Positions 1 through 8,477 of a DNA stretch of 64,000 bases are shown in pieces. The translations under genes were made by a program, and so were the position numbers. The notes under the pieces were generated by a model. That model saw only the letters and a program-made list of their open reading frames with translations. It was not told where the DNA came from and made no database searches. The DNA is from Spirochaetota bacterium (GTDB lineage Bacteria > Spirochaetota > UBA4802 > UBA5368). Each line of letters starts with the position of its first letter. Within the stretch, counting starts at the first letter, position 1. The stretch is from NCBI GenBank assembly GCA_035477215.1, contig DATIKU010000008.1, positions 96,533-160,532 on the forward strand. Direction: 5' to 3'.

Positions 1-728
1 CTGACATCCTCCCCGGTCAGGGTGGTCGGCTTTTCCCCGATCGGCCAGGGCGGTATCAGCCACGTTTCCGCCATCTTCGCCCCGAGTTTTTCGTAAAGCC
101 GCGTACGCAATATTTCCGGATCCCGCCGGAGACCGAGGTCCCATGCCATTATTTTCGAAAACATCAGCGAATCGATCGGCGTCCAGGGCTCTATGTTGAA
201 TTTCACCCCGGTCAGCCCCAGCAGGGCGTAATTCACCGAAAGCTGGCGCGGCTTTTTGCCGGTTATATACGCGTTGACACCGGCGGCGAACGCGTCGAGC
301 GGCGAACGCTCGGCCGGAGTATAGCTTTCGTATTCTCGTTTGCAGACTCCATAGAGCCCGAGTGAGCGAAGATAAATATCGGCCGACACCAGAGCGGCCT
401 TTTTGCCCGTAAGCTCCTCTATTCTGCCGCCGCAGGTCTTACGGTAAAATTCCATCTGCCACCAGCGGTCCTGGGCCTGGACATAGCCCTGCGCGAAAAA
501 TACATCGTGCATGTTTTTCGCGTAGATGTGCGCAACGCCATGGGAGTCCCTGAGTATCTCCACCCTGTCTTTCAGGCCCTTTACCGAAAGCTCACCGTCG
601 ATTTGCGGAAGCGGCGCGCGAGCGATGACCTGATAGTAGATAAACCCGCCGCCGAAGAGCAGTACGATGATTGCCAGAAGGCCAAGACATGCGACCTTAA
701 CCGCTTTACCGAGCTTTCCCTTGAGCAT
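1..728 (-). CDS. Penicillin acylase (S45 Ntn-hydrolase) family protein, N-terminal part
   Basis: The minus strand is open from an ATG at 728 to the window edge, giving about 242 residues of a longer protein. A perfect AGGAGG-type ribosome site precedes this ATG. An in-frame ATG at 755 lacks that spacing. The start encodes a hydrophobic anchor (about residues 10-32), then the pro-region signature seen in penicillin/acyl-homoserine-lactone acylases: DSHGVAHIYA, then AQGYVQAQDRWWQME, then GRIEELTG. The family is autocatalytically cleaved and hydrolyses amide bonds in the periplasm. The catalytic N-terminal Ser of the beta chain lies outside the window, so activity and substrate cannot be judged. 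It is divergent from marR. Confidence 0.85.
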   Translation of the reverse strand, partial: MLKGKLGKAVKVACLGLLAIIVLLFGGGFIYYQVIARAPLPQIDGELSVKGLKDRVEILRDSHGVAHIYAKNMHDVFFAQGYVQAQDRWWQMEFYRKTCGGRIEELTGKKAALVSADIYLRSLGLYGVCKREYESYTPAERSPLDAFAAGVNAYITGKKPRQLSVNYALLGLTGVKFNIEPWTPIDSLMFSKIMAWDLGLRRDPEILRTRLYEKLGAKMAETWLIPPWPIGEKPTTLTGEDV

Positions 729-922
729 CACTATGCCCTCCTCATGGTACGGCATGATGCGATCGTTCCTTGAGTCTATGCCCTTGTGATTGCATTGTCA
801 AGCATGGGAGGGTGGTGACGGGTTTCAATTCAGGCGACAAGGAGTCGATCGGGTATTTCCCATTCATTTGATGCCGGCACCGTCAACTCGCGCTCCCGTG
901 CAAATAAAACTGAATTATTTTC

Positions 923-975
923 TTGACGAATCCCGCCAACCGTATTATATTTAGGTCATACTAACTAACCATAAT
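923..975 (+). promoter_or_regulatory. marR promoter with overlapping operator O1
   Basis: A -35 box TTGACG (923-928) and a -10 box TATATT (946-951) are separated by 17 bp. A 32-bp imperfect palindrome at 944-975 (arms beginning ATTATATTTAG and ending CATAAT) covers the -10 box. A near-identical 32-bp sequence in the opposite orientation follows the marR gene (1434-1465). The repeated site around a MarR gene implies autoregulation; this is inference. Confidence 0.7.
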
Positions 976-990
976 CGCGAGAAAGCACGC

Positions 991-1422
991 GTGGCCCGAA
1001 ACTACACCCTTATCGAACTGGTCGAAATACTGACCCGGCTCATCGGGAGCTACGAGGAGGAGATCATTGGGGAATTTGAAAAATCGGGCCTCACGGCAAA
1101 ACTGGTCAACTATCTCGAGGCGGTAAAGGAACTGGGGAACCCCAATCTGGTCGAGCTATCCCGAAGGCTTGGCCTCAGCAAGCCCTCCATCTCCGCGATC
1201 ATTGAAAAGCTCTCGAATCTCGGGTTCGTCCGAAAAACGCAATCCGATGACGACCGGCGATCGTTTCATCTCCATCTTACGGAAAGCGGGGAAAAGATCA
1301 CACGGATGCACGACTCCATCCATCAGCGAATAGCCGACCTGCTGGCAAGGCACCTGCAAAAGGGCGAGACACGCGACCTCGTTGTCCTGCTCAACAAGGT
1401 GGTGCGGGGGCTGGAAAAGTAA
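991..1422 (+). CDS. MarR-family transcriptional regulator
   Basis: A 143-residue protein with a GTG start. The central winged helix (about residues 45-100) has the MarR pattern: LVELSRRLGLSKPSISAII as helix-turn-helix, then the wing RKTQSDDDRRSFHLHLTESG. Flanking helices would form the dimer interface. MarR proteins usually bind palindromes as dimers and release DNA on binding a small ligand. Two copies of the same palindrome bracket this gene, one over its own promoter and one before the downstream methyltransferase pair, so it probably represses itself and that pair. The ligand is unknown. Confidence 0.92.
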   Translation: MARNYTLIELVEILTRLIGSYEEEIIGEFEKSGLTAKLVNYLEAVKELGNPNLVELSRRLGLSKPSISAIIEKLSNLGFVRKTQSDDDRRSFHLHLTESGEKITRMHDSIHQRIADLLARHLQKGETRDLVVLLNKVVRGLEK

Positions 1423-1433
1423 TTTTTTTAAGG

Positions 1434-1465
1434 ATTATAATTAGTTTATATGAACTAAATATAAT
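1434..1465. promoter_or_regulatory. Second MarR-type operator O2
   Basis: A 32-bp AT-rich palindrome lies between marR and the methyltransferase genes. Its reverse complement matches O1 at most positions, with the shared blocks TTATATTTAG, TCATA, AACTAA and ATAAT. The right arm contains a consensus TATAAT (1460-1465), so a promoter for 1567-2762 may be embedded in the site; no good -35 box is visible. Confidence 0.65.
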
Positions 1466-1566
1466 CCTCCATACACCAATACCCGAACCCGGCATTTCCG
1501 CCAACGCGAAGAATGCGGAAACGGGAGTCGATGATAAACGCGTCAATAAAATACCGGAGGTTTCAC

Positions 1567-2169
1567 ATGAGTTTTTTTGATGTTTTCCAACTGACGATGA
1601 TGGGCCTCTTCCTGCTTGTTTTCGGGGGGAGGACGGCCATCATGAGCATTCGCGGAACCAGGGTAATCGTACTGGGGACGGGCAAGAGCGGTTTCGGCGC
1701 CGTGCTCGAGGTCGTGTTTCTCGCGGGGTTGTGCGCATGGTGCTGGGAGGTCGTCGCCCAGTCGCTCGGTCACGAAGCACGGCTTCTGCCCGAGACTCTG
1801 TACGTACCCGTAATCGAGCACCCCGCGCTCTCCATCGCGGGAGCGGTGATGATAGGCGCGGGGTTTATCGTCTTTATATGGGCGCTCGTTTCTTTCGGCG
1901 CATCATGGCGCGTGGGGATAGACACACGGCGGCCGGGCGACCTGATTACGCACGGAGCCTTCTCCATCTCGAGAAACCCGATATTTCTATTCATTGATCT
2001 TTATTTCGTGGGCACGGCTCTCATCTACGGCAACCCCTTCTTTCTGACCTGCGCGCTTGCCACGGTGACGGGCATCCATTTCCAGATTAAACAGGAAGAA
2101 AAATTTCTGTCGAAGCAGTATGGCGGCGCGTACGCGGAATACTTACTGCGCACACGACGATATCTATAG
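1567..2169 (+). CDS. ICMT/PEMT-type membrane methyltransferase
   Basis: A 200-residue integral membrane protein. The start at 1567 is chosen because GGAGG lies 7 nt upstream; an upstream in-frame ATG at 1513 has no such site. Several transmembrane stretches are followed by the C-terminal signature of the isoprenylcysteine carboxyl methyltransferase/phospholipid methyltransferase superfamily: GAFSISRNPIFL, then a hydrophobic span, then EEKFLSKQYG and a tail ending in RTRRYL. Bacterial members methylate lipids or unknown small acceptors using S-adenosylmethionine. It sits 14 bp before a soluble SAM methyltransferase, probably co-transcribed and controlled by the MarR operator upstream. Substrate unknown. 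Confidence 0.8.
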   Translation: MSFFDVFQLTMMGLFLLVFGGRTAIMSIRGTRVIVLGTGKSGFGAVLEVVFLAGLCAWCWEVVAQSLGHEARLLPETLYVPVIEHPALSIAGAVMIGAGFIVFIWALVSFGASWRVGIDTRRPGDLITHGAFSISRNPIFLFIDLYFVGTALIYGNPFFLTCALATVTGIHFQIKQEEKFLSKQYGGAYAEYLLRTRRYL

Positions 2170-2183
2170 AAGGGGGGACTATC

Positions 2184-2762
2184 ATGGAACTGAGCGTACG
2201 CGAATTCAGGGCGATGAACAATTCGTTCAGGAGATTTTTACAACGCCGATTTGAATTTCCGCGTTTCAAGGGCATGGGGCTCACCGGAAAGGGGAAGAGA
2301 ATTCTCGAGATCGGCTGCGGCTCCGGATACGGAGCCCTGCTCCTTCGGGAGCTCGAGCCTGCATGGTATGCGGGAATCGACATCATGCCCGAGCAGATCG
2401 ACCTCGCCATCAGGCGCGAGGTCCCCGGCTGCTCGTTCATGACCATGGACGCCGCCGACCTTTCGTACTTCGCCGACGGAAGCGTCGACACGGTGGTGGT
2501 CTTCGGCATCCTGCATCACATCCCCGAGTGGAGGAAGGTGCTTAAGGAATCATGGCGCGTGCTCGATAAAGGCGGAAGCCTGTTTCTTGAAGAACCAGAC
2601 GGCAGGCTCATATCCGTCTGGGACATGGTCTTCAAGTGGGGCCATCCGGTCCGCGGCTTCACCCTCGCCGAACTGGAGAAGGAAATAATCCGCGCGGGCT
2701 TTGTCATCAAGAAAAAAAAACGGCTGCTCGGCTTCGGGACATACGCGGCCGTCAAGGAATAG
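2184..2762 (+). CDS. Class I SAM-dependent methyltransferase
   Basis: A 192-residue soluble protein with a Rossmann-fold methyltransferase core. Motif I is ILEIGCGSGYGALLL (about residues 40-54), followed by an acidic residue ending strand 2 (YAGIDIMPEQ), motif DAADLSYFADGSVDTVVVFG and the post-motif HHIPEWRKVLKESWRVLDKGG. This is the Methyltransf_11 pattern. An AGGGGGG-like ribosome site lies upstream. It forms an apparent operon with the ICMT-like gene (14 bp gap). The methyl acceptor cannot be predicted. Confidence 0.9.
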   Translation: MELSVREFRAMNNSFRRFLQRRFEFPRFKGMGLTGKGKRILEIGCGSGYGALLLRELEPAWYAGIDIMPEQIDLAIRREVPGCSFMTMDAADLSYFADGSVDTVVVFGILHHIPEWRKVLKESWRVLDKGGSLFLEEPDGRLISVWDMVFKWGHPVRGFTLAELEKEIIRAGFVIKKKKRLLGFGTYAAVKE

Positions 2763-2787
2763 GGCGCGAATCATCCCGGACTCGTTA

Positions 2788-2819
2788 CCTTCCGGGCGCT
2801 TAATCGTTCGCCCGGAAGG
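2788..2819. terminator. Strong hairpin after the methyltransferase pair
   Basis: A perfect 11-bp stem (CCTTCCGGGCG / CGCCCGGAAGG) encloses a 10-nt loop, 25 bp after the stop of the methyltransferase gene. There is no U-tract, so it may be an attenuating or 3'-protecting hairpin rather than a classic terminator. Confidence 0.5.
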
Positions 2820-2912
2820 AGCATCATTCCCGGCCCTGTATGCACCCATCCGTTATACCGCACGCCGCAAGATGTTTGACACCCCGGCGTATCACCTGTA
2901 TCATGCATTCCC

Positions 2913-5843
2913 ATGAAAATCCTTATCAGAACGATATGCCTCACTCTCGCCCTCTTCTCGTCCCAGGCCGCCCGGGGCGCGGTGATGTTCGACCCGTCCC
3001 TCGAATGGCGCTCGATCAAGACCGAGCATTTCCGCATCCACTACCATCGGGGGCTCGAGGCCGAGGCGGCCCGCCTGGCGATAAAGGCCGAGGAGCTGCA
3101 CCGGGAACTCTCGCCGCTTCACCGCTGGACGCCCTTTTTTCGAACGGACGTCATCATTGTGGACAGCACCGACGACGCCAACGGCTTTTCCACGCCATAT
3201 CCGTTCAACCGCGTTCAGCTCTACGTCGCCCGGCCGCGCCCCGACTCGACGCTTTCGAACTTCGACGACTGGCAGCGGCTCGTGTTCACGCACGAATACA
3301 CGCACACATTGAACCTCGACGCGATAAGCGGCATTCCTTCGATCAGCCGTTATACCCTCGGCAGGGTGTGCTTCCCCAATATCTTTCTGCCCATGTGGAT
3401 GCTCGAGGGGAATGCCGTCTACTACGAGTCGCGCAAGTCGCCCGGCTCCCCGCTGGCGCCGGGCAGGAACAACAGCACCTATACCGACATGGTGATGCGC
3501 GCGGCCTTCGCCGAAAACCGTTTCATGTCGATCGCCGCGTCATCGCACTTCCCGCGCGAATGGCCCATGGGAAGCACGCCCTATCTCTACGGCGGCCTGT
3601 TCGTGGATTTCCTCGAAAAGAAATACGGCAGGAACAGCTTTTCCCTGGTGATGGAGGAAAACACCGACAACATCATCCCCTACCTGGCGGACAAGAACGC
3701 GAAGGACGTATACGATGAAAGCCTAATACGCCTCTGGAAAGAGTGGGAGCGCTATCTCGGGGTCCGCTACCGACGCCAGCTCGATTCGATAGAGTCCGCG
3801 GGCCTTACTCCGGTGCGCTTCCTCACCGCAAGCGGCTACCAGACGTCACTCCCGCGTTTCTCCCGCGACGGAGCCTTCGTCTATTATGTACGCTCCACGG
3901 CACACCGGAAAACCGCCCTCATGCGCGGCTCCATCGGCACGGGGAAAACCGAGGAGCTCTGCGAGGTTCATGATCCCGGTTCGATCAGCGTCACCGACGG
4001 GCCGGTATACATTTCCGACCCCGAGTACCACCGTTCCTTCTCGCTTTATAACGAGGCCTATGTCTATGATGGACACGGGTACCGCAGGTTGACCCGGGCC
4101 CTGCGGGGCGTATACGTTGACATCTCCCGGGATGGAAGCCGCGCGGTATTTGTACAACAGGAGCGGGACCGTTATTCGCTGGTGCTCTCGGACGCATCGT
4201 TCGCCGACCAAAAACGCATCATCGCTGAGAGCGATGTGCAGCTTTCATTCCCCCGAATCTCCCCGGACGAGAATCGCGTGATCTTTACCATTAAGGACCG
4301 AAACGGAAACGCCGACCTGGCGCTCTGGAGCGGTCCCGGCGGGACCTTCAGCCGCATCACCTCCGATCCGTATAACGACATCTGCCCCACCTGGCACCCG
4401 GACGGCAGGCGCGTGGTCTTTTCGTCCGACCGCGGCGGAGTGTATAATCTTTACGAGATGGATACCTCCACGGGGACCGTCGCGCGGCTCAGCAACCTCA
4501 CCGGCGGGGCCTTTCACCCAGATGTGTCGCCCGACGGCGGAATGATCGCCTTCGCCGCATACGGTGTGCGCGGTTTCGACATCGCGCTCATTCCCTATCC
4601 GGCGACGAAAACCGAAAAGACGGTTTCCGCGCCTGTCGCGCTGGCCGTCGACTTTTTCAAACCCGAAGCGCCGGAGGAAGCGGCCCCCACCACGGGAGCG
4701 CCATACACTCCCGTCCATTCGGTGTTCCCGCCATTCTGGCTTCCGATCTTCGGGACATCGGAGATATATGACAGGAAATACGACCAGCTTTATGGTATCT
4801 TCATTCCGGGCAGCGACACCCTTTACCGGCATTTCTATTCACTGAGTGCCTATTTCTACAACATCCAGCGCCGCGCCGTCGTGGACTTCAACTACCTTTA
4901 CGCGGGATTGTACCCCAATTTCCTGTTCCGCTATGAGAACGAGGCCCTTTTCTATGGAGAGGACCGCTTCCCGTGGTCCGACGCGCTTCCCTACGGCGTG
5001 AAGCGCGCGCTCGAGCGGGCAGTCTCGGGCGGAATCGAGCTGCCATTCATCCGCTTTCTGTACGCCCATAGCCTGATGCTGTCGTACCGGTACGAGGAGA
5101 GGATCACGGACGTCTCCGAGCCGCTCGGAGGTGATATTACGCGCTACAGGGACCGTCTGGCCCGAGCGAGCGCCGCATGGATGTACACCGGAACCAGCGA
5201 ATACCCCTATTCCATCAGCGAAGAAGATGGTGCGGATTTCATCGTTGTTGCCGATACGTATAATGAAGCGATCGGTTCCGATCTGTCATTTTCGAAGGTA
5301 CGCGCCGAGTTTTCTCAATATATGGGAGGACTTGCCCGCAACAACGTTCTTATGGTGAGACTGCGTGGAGGCGCTTCGTTCAATAACCCGGCGTACCTTT
5401 CGCCGTACCCGCTGGGCAGGTTCGAAAGGGGAAAGACCGGCCCGCCGGCCTCTGATGAGGACGAGTTCGGCCTGAGAGGCTACCCGGCCGGAGCGCTGTA
5501 CGCCGACAGGTTCGCCTCCGGCACCTTGGAATACCGTTTCCCGGTATTTCAGCGCGAGGGCGGCTTCAGAATGGTTCCGCTCTATTTCCGCGATCTTTCG
5601 GCGCGGGTGTTCTTTGAATACGGCAACGCCTGGAATGGCAGGGCCGATATGGAGGAATTCAGGCCGGGGGCCGGGATGGAGGCCCACATAAAGATCACGG
5701 CCGGTTATATGATGGATCTGCGCGCCTTTGTCGGATATGCCCGTGGTTTCGGGCGGCTTGGCGAAGATCAGGTGTATTTCGGGGTATACGGGTTTTTTGA
5801 GGCTGCTTTTAAAAATATTTACCGTCGTTTCTCGTACCTTTAA
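2913..5843 (+). CDS. Secreted gluzincin-like metallopeptidase with beta-propeller and outer-membrane barrel
   Basis: A 976-residue protein. It has a signal peptide (about residues 1-23). A peptidase-like domain carries HEYTH (127-131, an HExxH zinc motif) and a downstream WMLEGNAVYYE block whose Glu165 is positioned as third ligand, the gluzincin arrangement. Residues about 300-580 contain TolB/PD40-type propeller repeats (for example SPDENRVIFTIKDRNGNADL, WHPDGRRVVFSSDRGG, SPDGGMIAFAA). The last roughly 330 residues are rich in alternating aromatic strands and a FRDLSARVFFEYGNAW-like block, resembling a BamA/surface-antigen barrel. It is probably an outer-membrane or surface protein. The barrel assignment is by pattern only; the zinc motif is seen directly. 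Confidence 0.78.
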   Translation: MKILIRTICLTLALFSSQAARGAVMFDPSLEWRSIKTEHFRIHYHRGLEAEAARLAIKAEELHRELSPLHRWTPFFRTDVIIVDSTDDANGFSTPYPFNRVQLYVARPRPDSTLSNFDDWQRLVFTHEYTHTLNLDAISGIPSISRYTLGRVCFPNIFLPMWMLEGNAVYYESRKSPGSPLAPGRNNSTYTDMVMRAAFAENRFMSIAASSHFPREWPMGSTPYLYGGLFVDFLEKKYGRNSFSLVMEENTDNIIPYLADKNAKDVYDESLIRLWKEWERYLGVRYRRQLDSIESAGLTPVRFLTASGYQTSLPRFSRDGAFVYYVRSTAHRKTALMRGSIGTGKTEELCEVHDPGSISVTDGPVYISDPEYHRSFSLYNEAYVYDGHGYRRLTRALRGVYVDISRDGSRAVFVQQERDRYSLVLSDASFADQKRIIAESDVQLSFPRISPDENRVIFTIKDRNGNADLALWSGPGGTFSRITSDPYNDICPTWHPDGRRVVFSSDRGGVYNLYEMDTSTGTVARLSNLTGGAFHPDVSPDGGMIAFAAYGVRGFDIALIPYPATKTEKTVSAPVALAVDFFKPEAPEEAAPTTGAPYTPVHSVFPPFWLPIFGTSEIYDRKYDQLYGIFIPGSDTLYRHFYSLSAYFYNIQRRAVVDFNYLYAGLYPNFLFRYENEALFYGEDRFPWSDALPYGVKRALERAVSGGIELPFIRFLYAHSLMLSYRYEERITDVSEPLGGDITRYRDRLARASAAWMYTGTSEYPYSISEEDGADFIVVADTYNEAIGSDLSFSKVRAEFSQYMGGLARNNVLMVRLRGGASFNNPAYLSPYPLGRFERGKTGPPASDEDEFGLRGYPAGALYADRFASGTLEYRFPVFQREGGFRMVPLYFRDLSARVFFEYGNAWNGRADMEEFRPGAGMEAHIKITAGYMMDLRAFVGYARGFGRLGEDQVYFGVYGFFEAAFKNIYRRFSYL

Positions 5844-5858
5844 AAAAAGTGCTTTATT

Positions 5859-5877
5859 AAATGAACCATGTTCATTT
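5859..5877. promoter_or_regulatory. Perfect TGAAC-type palindrome
   Basis: AAATGAAC-CAT-GTTCATTT has two perfect 8-nt arms around 3 nt. It lies between the barrel protein and the ATPase-HDOD gene, about 115 bp before the latter's start. The TGAAC-N3-GTTCA form resembles TetR-family operators. No cognate regulator is adjacent. Confidence 0.4.
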
Positions 5878-5990
5878 ATAGTTGGCATCGGAGACGTGCA
5901 GGGATTCGGTGATGCCGCCGCGCCGGCGCCATGAGACCTCCCGGCGGCGGAATACAGAGATACAAATCAGTTTGTGGACAGGAGCGGGCC

Positions 5991-7496
5991 TTGGAAGGGA
6001 CCTTAGAGAATCAGGTTGTTTTAAATCCTCCCAATTTTAAAGAAGCGATACGGAATGGGGAGGATTTCTACATTCAGTTTTCACTGATGAGCCCTCTTGT
6101 CGAGGAAAACCTCATCAAGGTGCTCCACCGCGAGCTCGAAAACTATGATATCCTCTACATGAAGGACATGCTGCTCACCGTCCTTAAAGAGCTCATCAAC
6201 AACGCCGTCAAGGCCAACGCCAAAAGGCTCTTTTTCAAGAAAAAGGGCCTGGATATACGTAAAAAGGAAGAATATCGCTCGGGCATGGACACCTTCAAGG
6301 AGGAGGTATTCACCGACGAGTCATCGATATTAAAAGAACTGGCGGAGGCGAAGCTGGTTGTGCGCGTCTTCTTCAAGGTCCTTCCCGAGAACCTCCGCAT
6401 AAGCATCATCAACAACATCCCCATACTCGAAGAAGAGCTCGTTAAGATCGAATCGAGGGTCAGAAAGGCGTACTCCTACAAGGACATCTCGGACGCGTTC
6501 GACGACGTCCTCGACGATTCCGAGGGCGCGGGCCTCGGTCTAACCATGGCGCTCATCCTCTTCAAGAACATCGGCCTGCCGCCGGAAACCTTCAGCATAT
6601 CGACCGACGGCAAGCTCACCATAGCCAAAATCAACATCCCCAGGCGCCCCGACGCCGGCGAGTTCAGCGTAAAGATCGCCGAGAGCATTTTACAAGAGCT
6701 GGAGAACATCCCCTCGTTTCCGGAAAACATCATAGAAATCCAGCGTCTTTGCGCAAATCCCGATTCAACCATACGGGAGATTGCCGACAGCATAAAGCGC
6801 GACCCGGGTCTCACGACGGCGCTATTAAAGCTCTCCAACTCCGCCGGTTATATCACCATCAAGAAGATAGAGACAATCGAGGAGGCGGTGAAGATAATCG
6901 GAACAAAGGGCATCAACATGCTCCTTGTTGCCACCGGCGTCCAGAAAGTACTCGACTCCCGTTACAAGAGATTCGAAACCATCTGGAAGAACTCCTATAG
7001 AACCGCCTTCTACGCCCAGCGCATCGCGATGCAGATCAAGCACAGCAAGATGAGTGAGTTCGCCTATCTCGCGGCGCTCCTCTGCGACATCGGCAGGATC
7101 GTCCTGCTCTCCATCAGCCCCGACAAGATCAACCGGCTCGTCGAAATCACCGGAAACAAGAACCTCGCGGATACGGCCGTCATCGAGGAGATAACCCTCG
7201 GGGTGAGCCACAGCACGCTGGGAAGCCTCATCTGCAAAAAATGGAAGTTCAACGACGCGCTGGTAAAGGCAATCGAGTACCACCATCGCCCGCACATGGC
7301 GCCCGAACGCTTCCGCGATCTGTCTTATACGGTCTATCTTTCATATATTTTCAACGAGATAGAGAACCGTAATTGTCGTTTTGAGATCGTCGACGAGGAC
7401 GTGCTGGAATATTTCAACCTTAACAACAAAAAAAACTTCGAAATGCTCCACAAGGTCCTCAAGGAAGCCTACGAGGCGAATACCGCCGCCCGCTGA
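5991..7496 (+). CDS. GHKL ATPase-like / HDOD signalling protein
   Basis: About 501 residues from a TTG at 5991, which has AGGAG 7 nt upstream; an in-frame ATG at 5931 would add 20 poorly structured residues. The N-terminal half contains histidine-kinase-type ATPase motifs: an N-box-like LKELINNAVKANAKRLFF and a G2-box-like EGAGLGLTMALILFKNIG. No phosphorylatable-His dimerisation helix is evident. The C-terminal half is an HDOD domain (ENIPSFPENIIEIQRL; DPGLTTALLKLSNSAG; AALLCDIGRIVLLS; STLGSLICKKWKFNDALVKAIEYHHRP). HDOD proteins act in signalling and lack the HD-GYP catalytic set. The architecture suggests an ATP-binding regulator of a signalling pathway. Confidence 0.8.
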   Translation: MEGTLENQVVLNPPNFKEAIRNGEDFYIQFSLMSPLVEENLIKVLHRELENYDILYMKDMLLTVLKELINNAVKANAKRLFFKKKGLDIRKKEEYRSGMDTFKEEVFTDESSILKELAEAKLVVRVFFKVLPENLRISIINNIPILEEELVKIESRVRKAYSYKDISDAFDDVLDDSEGAGLGLTMALILFKNIGLPPETFSISTDGKLTIAKINIPRRPDAGEFSVKIAESILQELENIPSFPENIIEIQRLCANPDSTIREIADSIKRDPGLTTALLKLSNSAGYITIKKIETIEEAVKIIGTKGINMLLVATGVQKVLDSRYKRFETIWKNSYRTAFYAQRIAMQIKHSKMSEFAYLAALLCDIGRIVLLSISPDKINRLVEITGNKNLADTAVIEEITLGVSHSTLGSLICKKWKFNDALVKAIEYHHRPHMAPERFRDLSYTVYLSYIFNEIENRNCRFEIVDEDVLEYFNLNNKKNFEMLHKVLKEAYEANTAAR

Positions 7497-7577
7497 CCGC
7501 GGATCAGGGTCTAAAAAGAATTGACTAATTCCCGCACCTGTCGCGTATTAAGCGAAGCTTTAAACAGGGGGGCGCTC

Positions 7578-8471
7578 ATGTATTTTCAGGATATAATCGC
7601 AGGGCTGAACGAATACTGGGCCCGAAAGGGCTGCGTCATCATACAGGGATACGATCTTGAGGTCGGCGCCGGCACATTCAACCCCGCGACCTTTTTGCGC
7701 GCACTGGGGCCCGAGCCGTGGAACGTGGCCTATGTCGAGCCCTCGCGGCGTCCTACGGACGGCCGTTATGGCGACAATCCCAACCGCCTGCAGCATTATT
7801 ACCAGTACCAGGTCATACTCAAACCCTCACCGCTCGACATCCAGGACCTCTACCTCGATTCACTGCGCCATCTGGGGATCAGGCTTGAGGAGCATGATGT
7901 CCGCTTCGTCGAAGACGACTGGGAATCGCCCACCCTCGGGGCGTCGGGGCTCGGATGGGAGGTCTGGCTTGACGGCATGGAGATCACCCAGTTCACCTAT
8001 TTCCAGCAGTGCGGAAGCTTCGAACTGGACCCGGTCCCGGTTGAGCTGACCTACGGGCTCGAGCGCATCTGCATGTATATACAGGGGGTCGACAGCGTAT
8101 TCGACATCAAATGGAACGAGAATATCCTGTACCGCGACGTTCACTATCGCAGCGAACTGGAATTCTCACATTATAATTTCCACATCGCCTCGGTGGACCT
8201 CCATTTCAAGCTGTTCGACCTGTTCGAAAAGGAATGCCTGTCCGTACTCGAATACAACGATCCGCCGCTGGTGCTTCCTGCCTACGATTGCGTGCTGAAG
8301 TGTTCGCATATATTCAACATGCTCGACGCCCGCGGCGCGATATCCGTTACCGAGCGCGTCGGTTACATTACCAGGGTCCGTAACATCGCCCGCCGTTGCG
8401 CCGAACGCTACCTCCAGATTAGGGAAGAACTCGGCTTTCCGCTGCTTACAAACCGGGCCGCGCGGGTCTAA
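7578..8471 (+). CDS. glyQ: Glycyl-tRNA synthetase alpha subunit
   Basis: 297 residues, the usual GlyQ length. The start at 7578 gives [19 protein letters not shown], matching the family N-terminus; a longer in-frame start at 7521 adds unrelated residues. Diagnostic blocks include [52 protein letters not shown], the [20 protein letters not shown] stretch and [14 protein letters not shown]. GlyQ carries the class II catalytic core and works as an alpha2beta2 enzyme with GlyS. The usual partner glyS is not next to it: the following gene is a DHH phosphoesterase, 6 bp downstream. Confidence 0.97.
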   Translation: MYFQDIIAGLNEYWARKGCVIIQGYDLEVGAGTFNPATFLRALGPEPWNVAYVEPSRRPTDGRYGDNPNRLQHYYQYQVILKPSPLDIQDLYLDSLRHLGIRLEEHDVRFVEDDWESPTLGASGLGWEVWLDGMEITQFTYFQQCGSFELDPVPVELTYGLERICMYIQGVDSVFDIKWNENILYRDVHYRSELEFSHYNFHIASVDLHFKLFDLFEKECLSVLEYNDPPLVLPAYDCVLKCSHIFNMLDARGAISVTERVGYITRVRNIARRCAERYLQIREELGFPLLTNRAARV

Positions 8472-8477
8472 ACGGCA

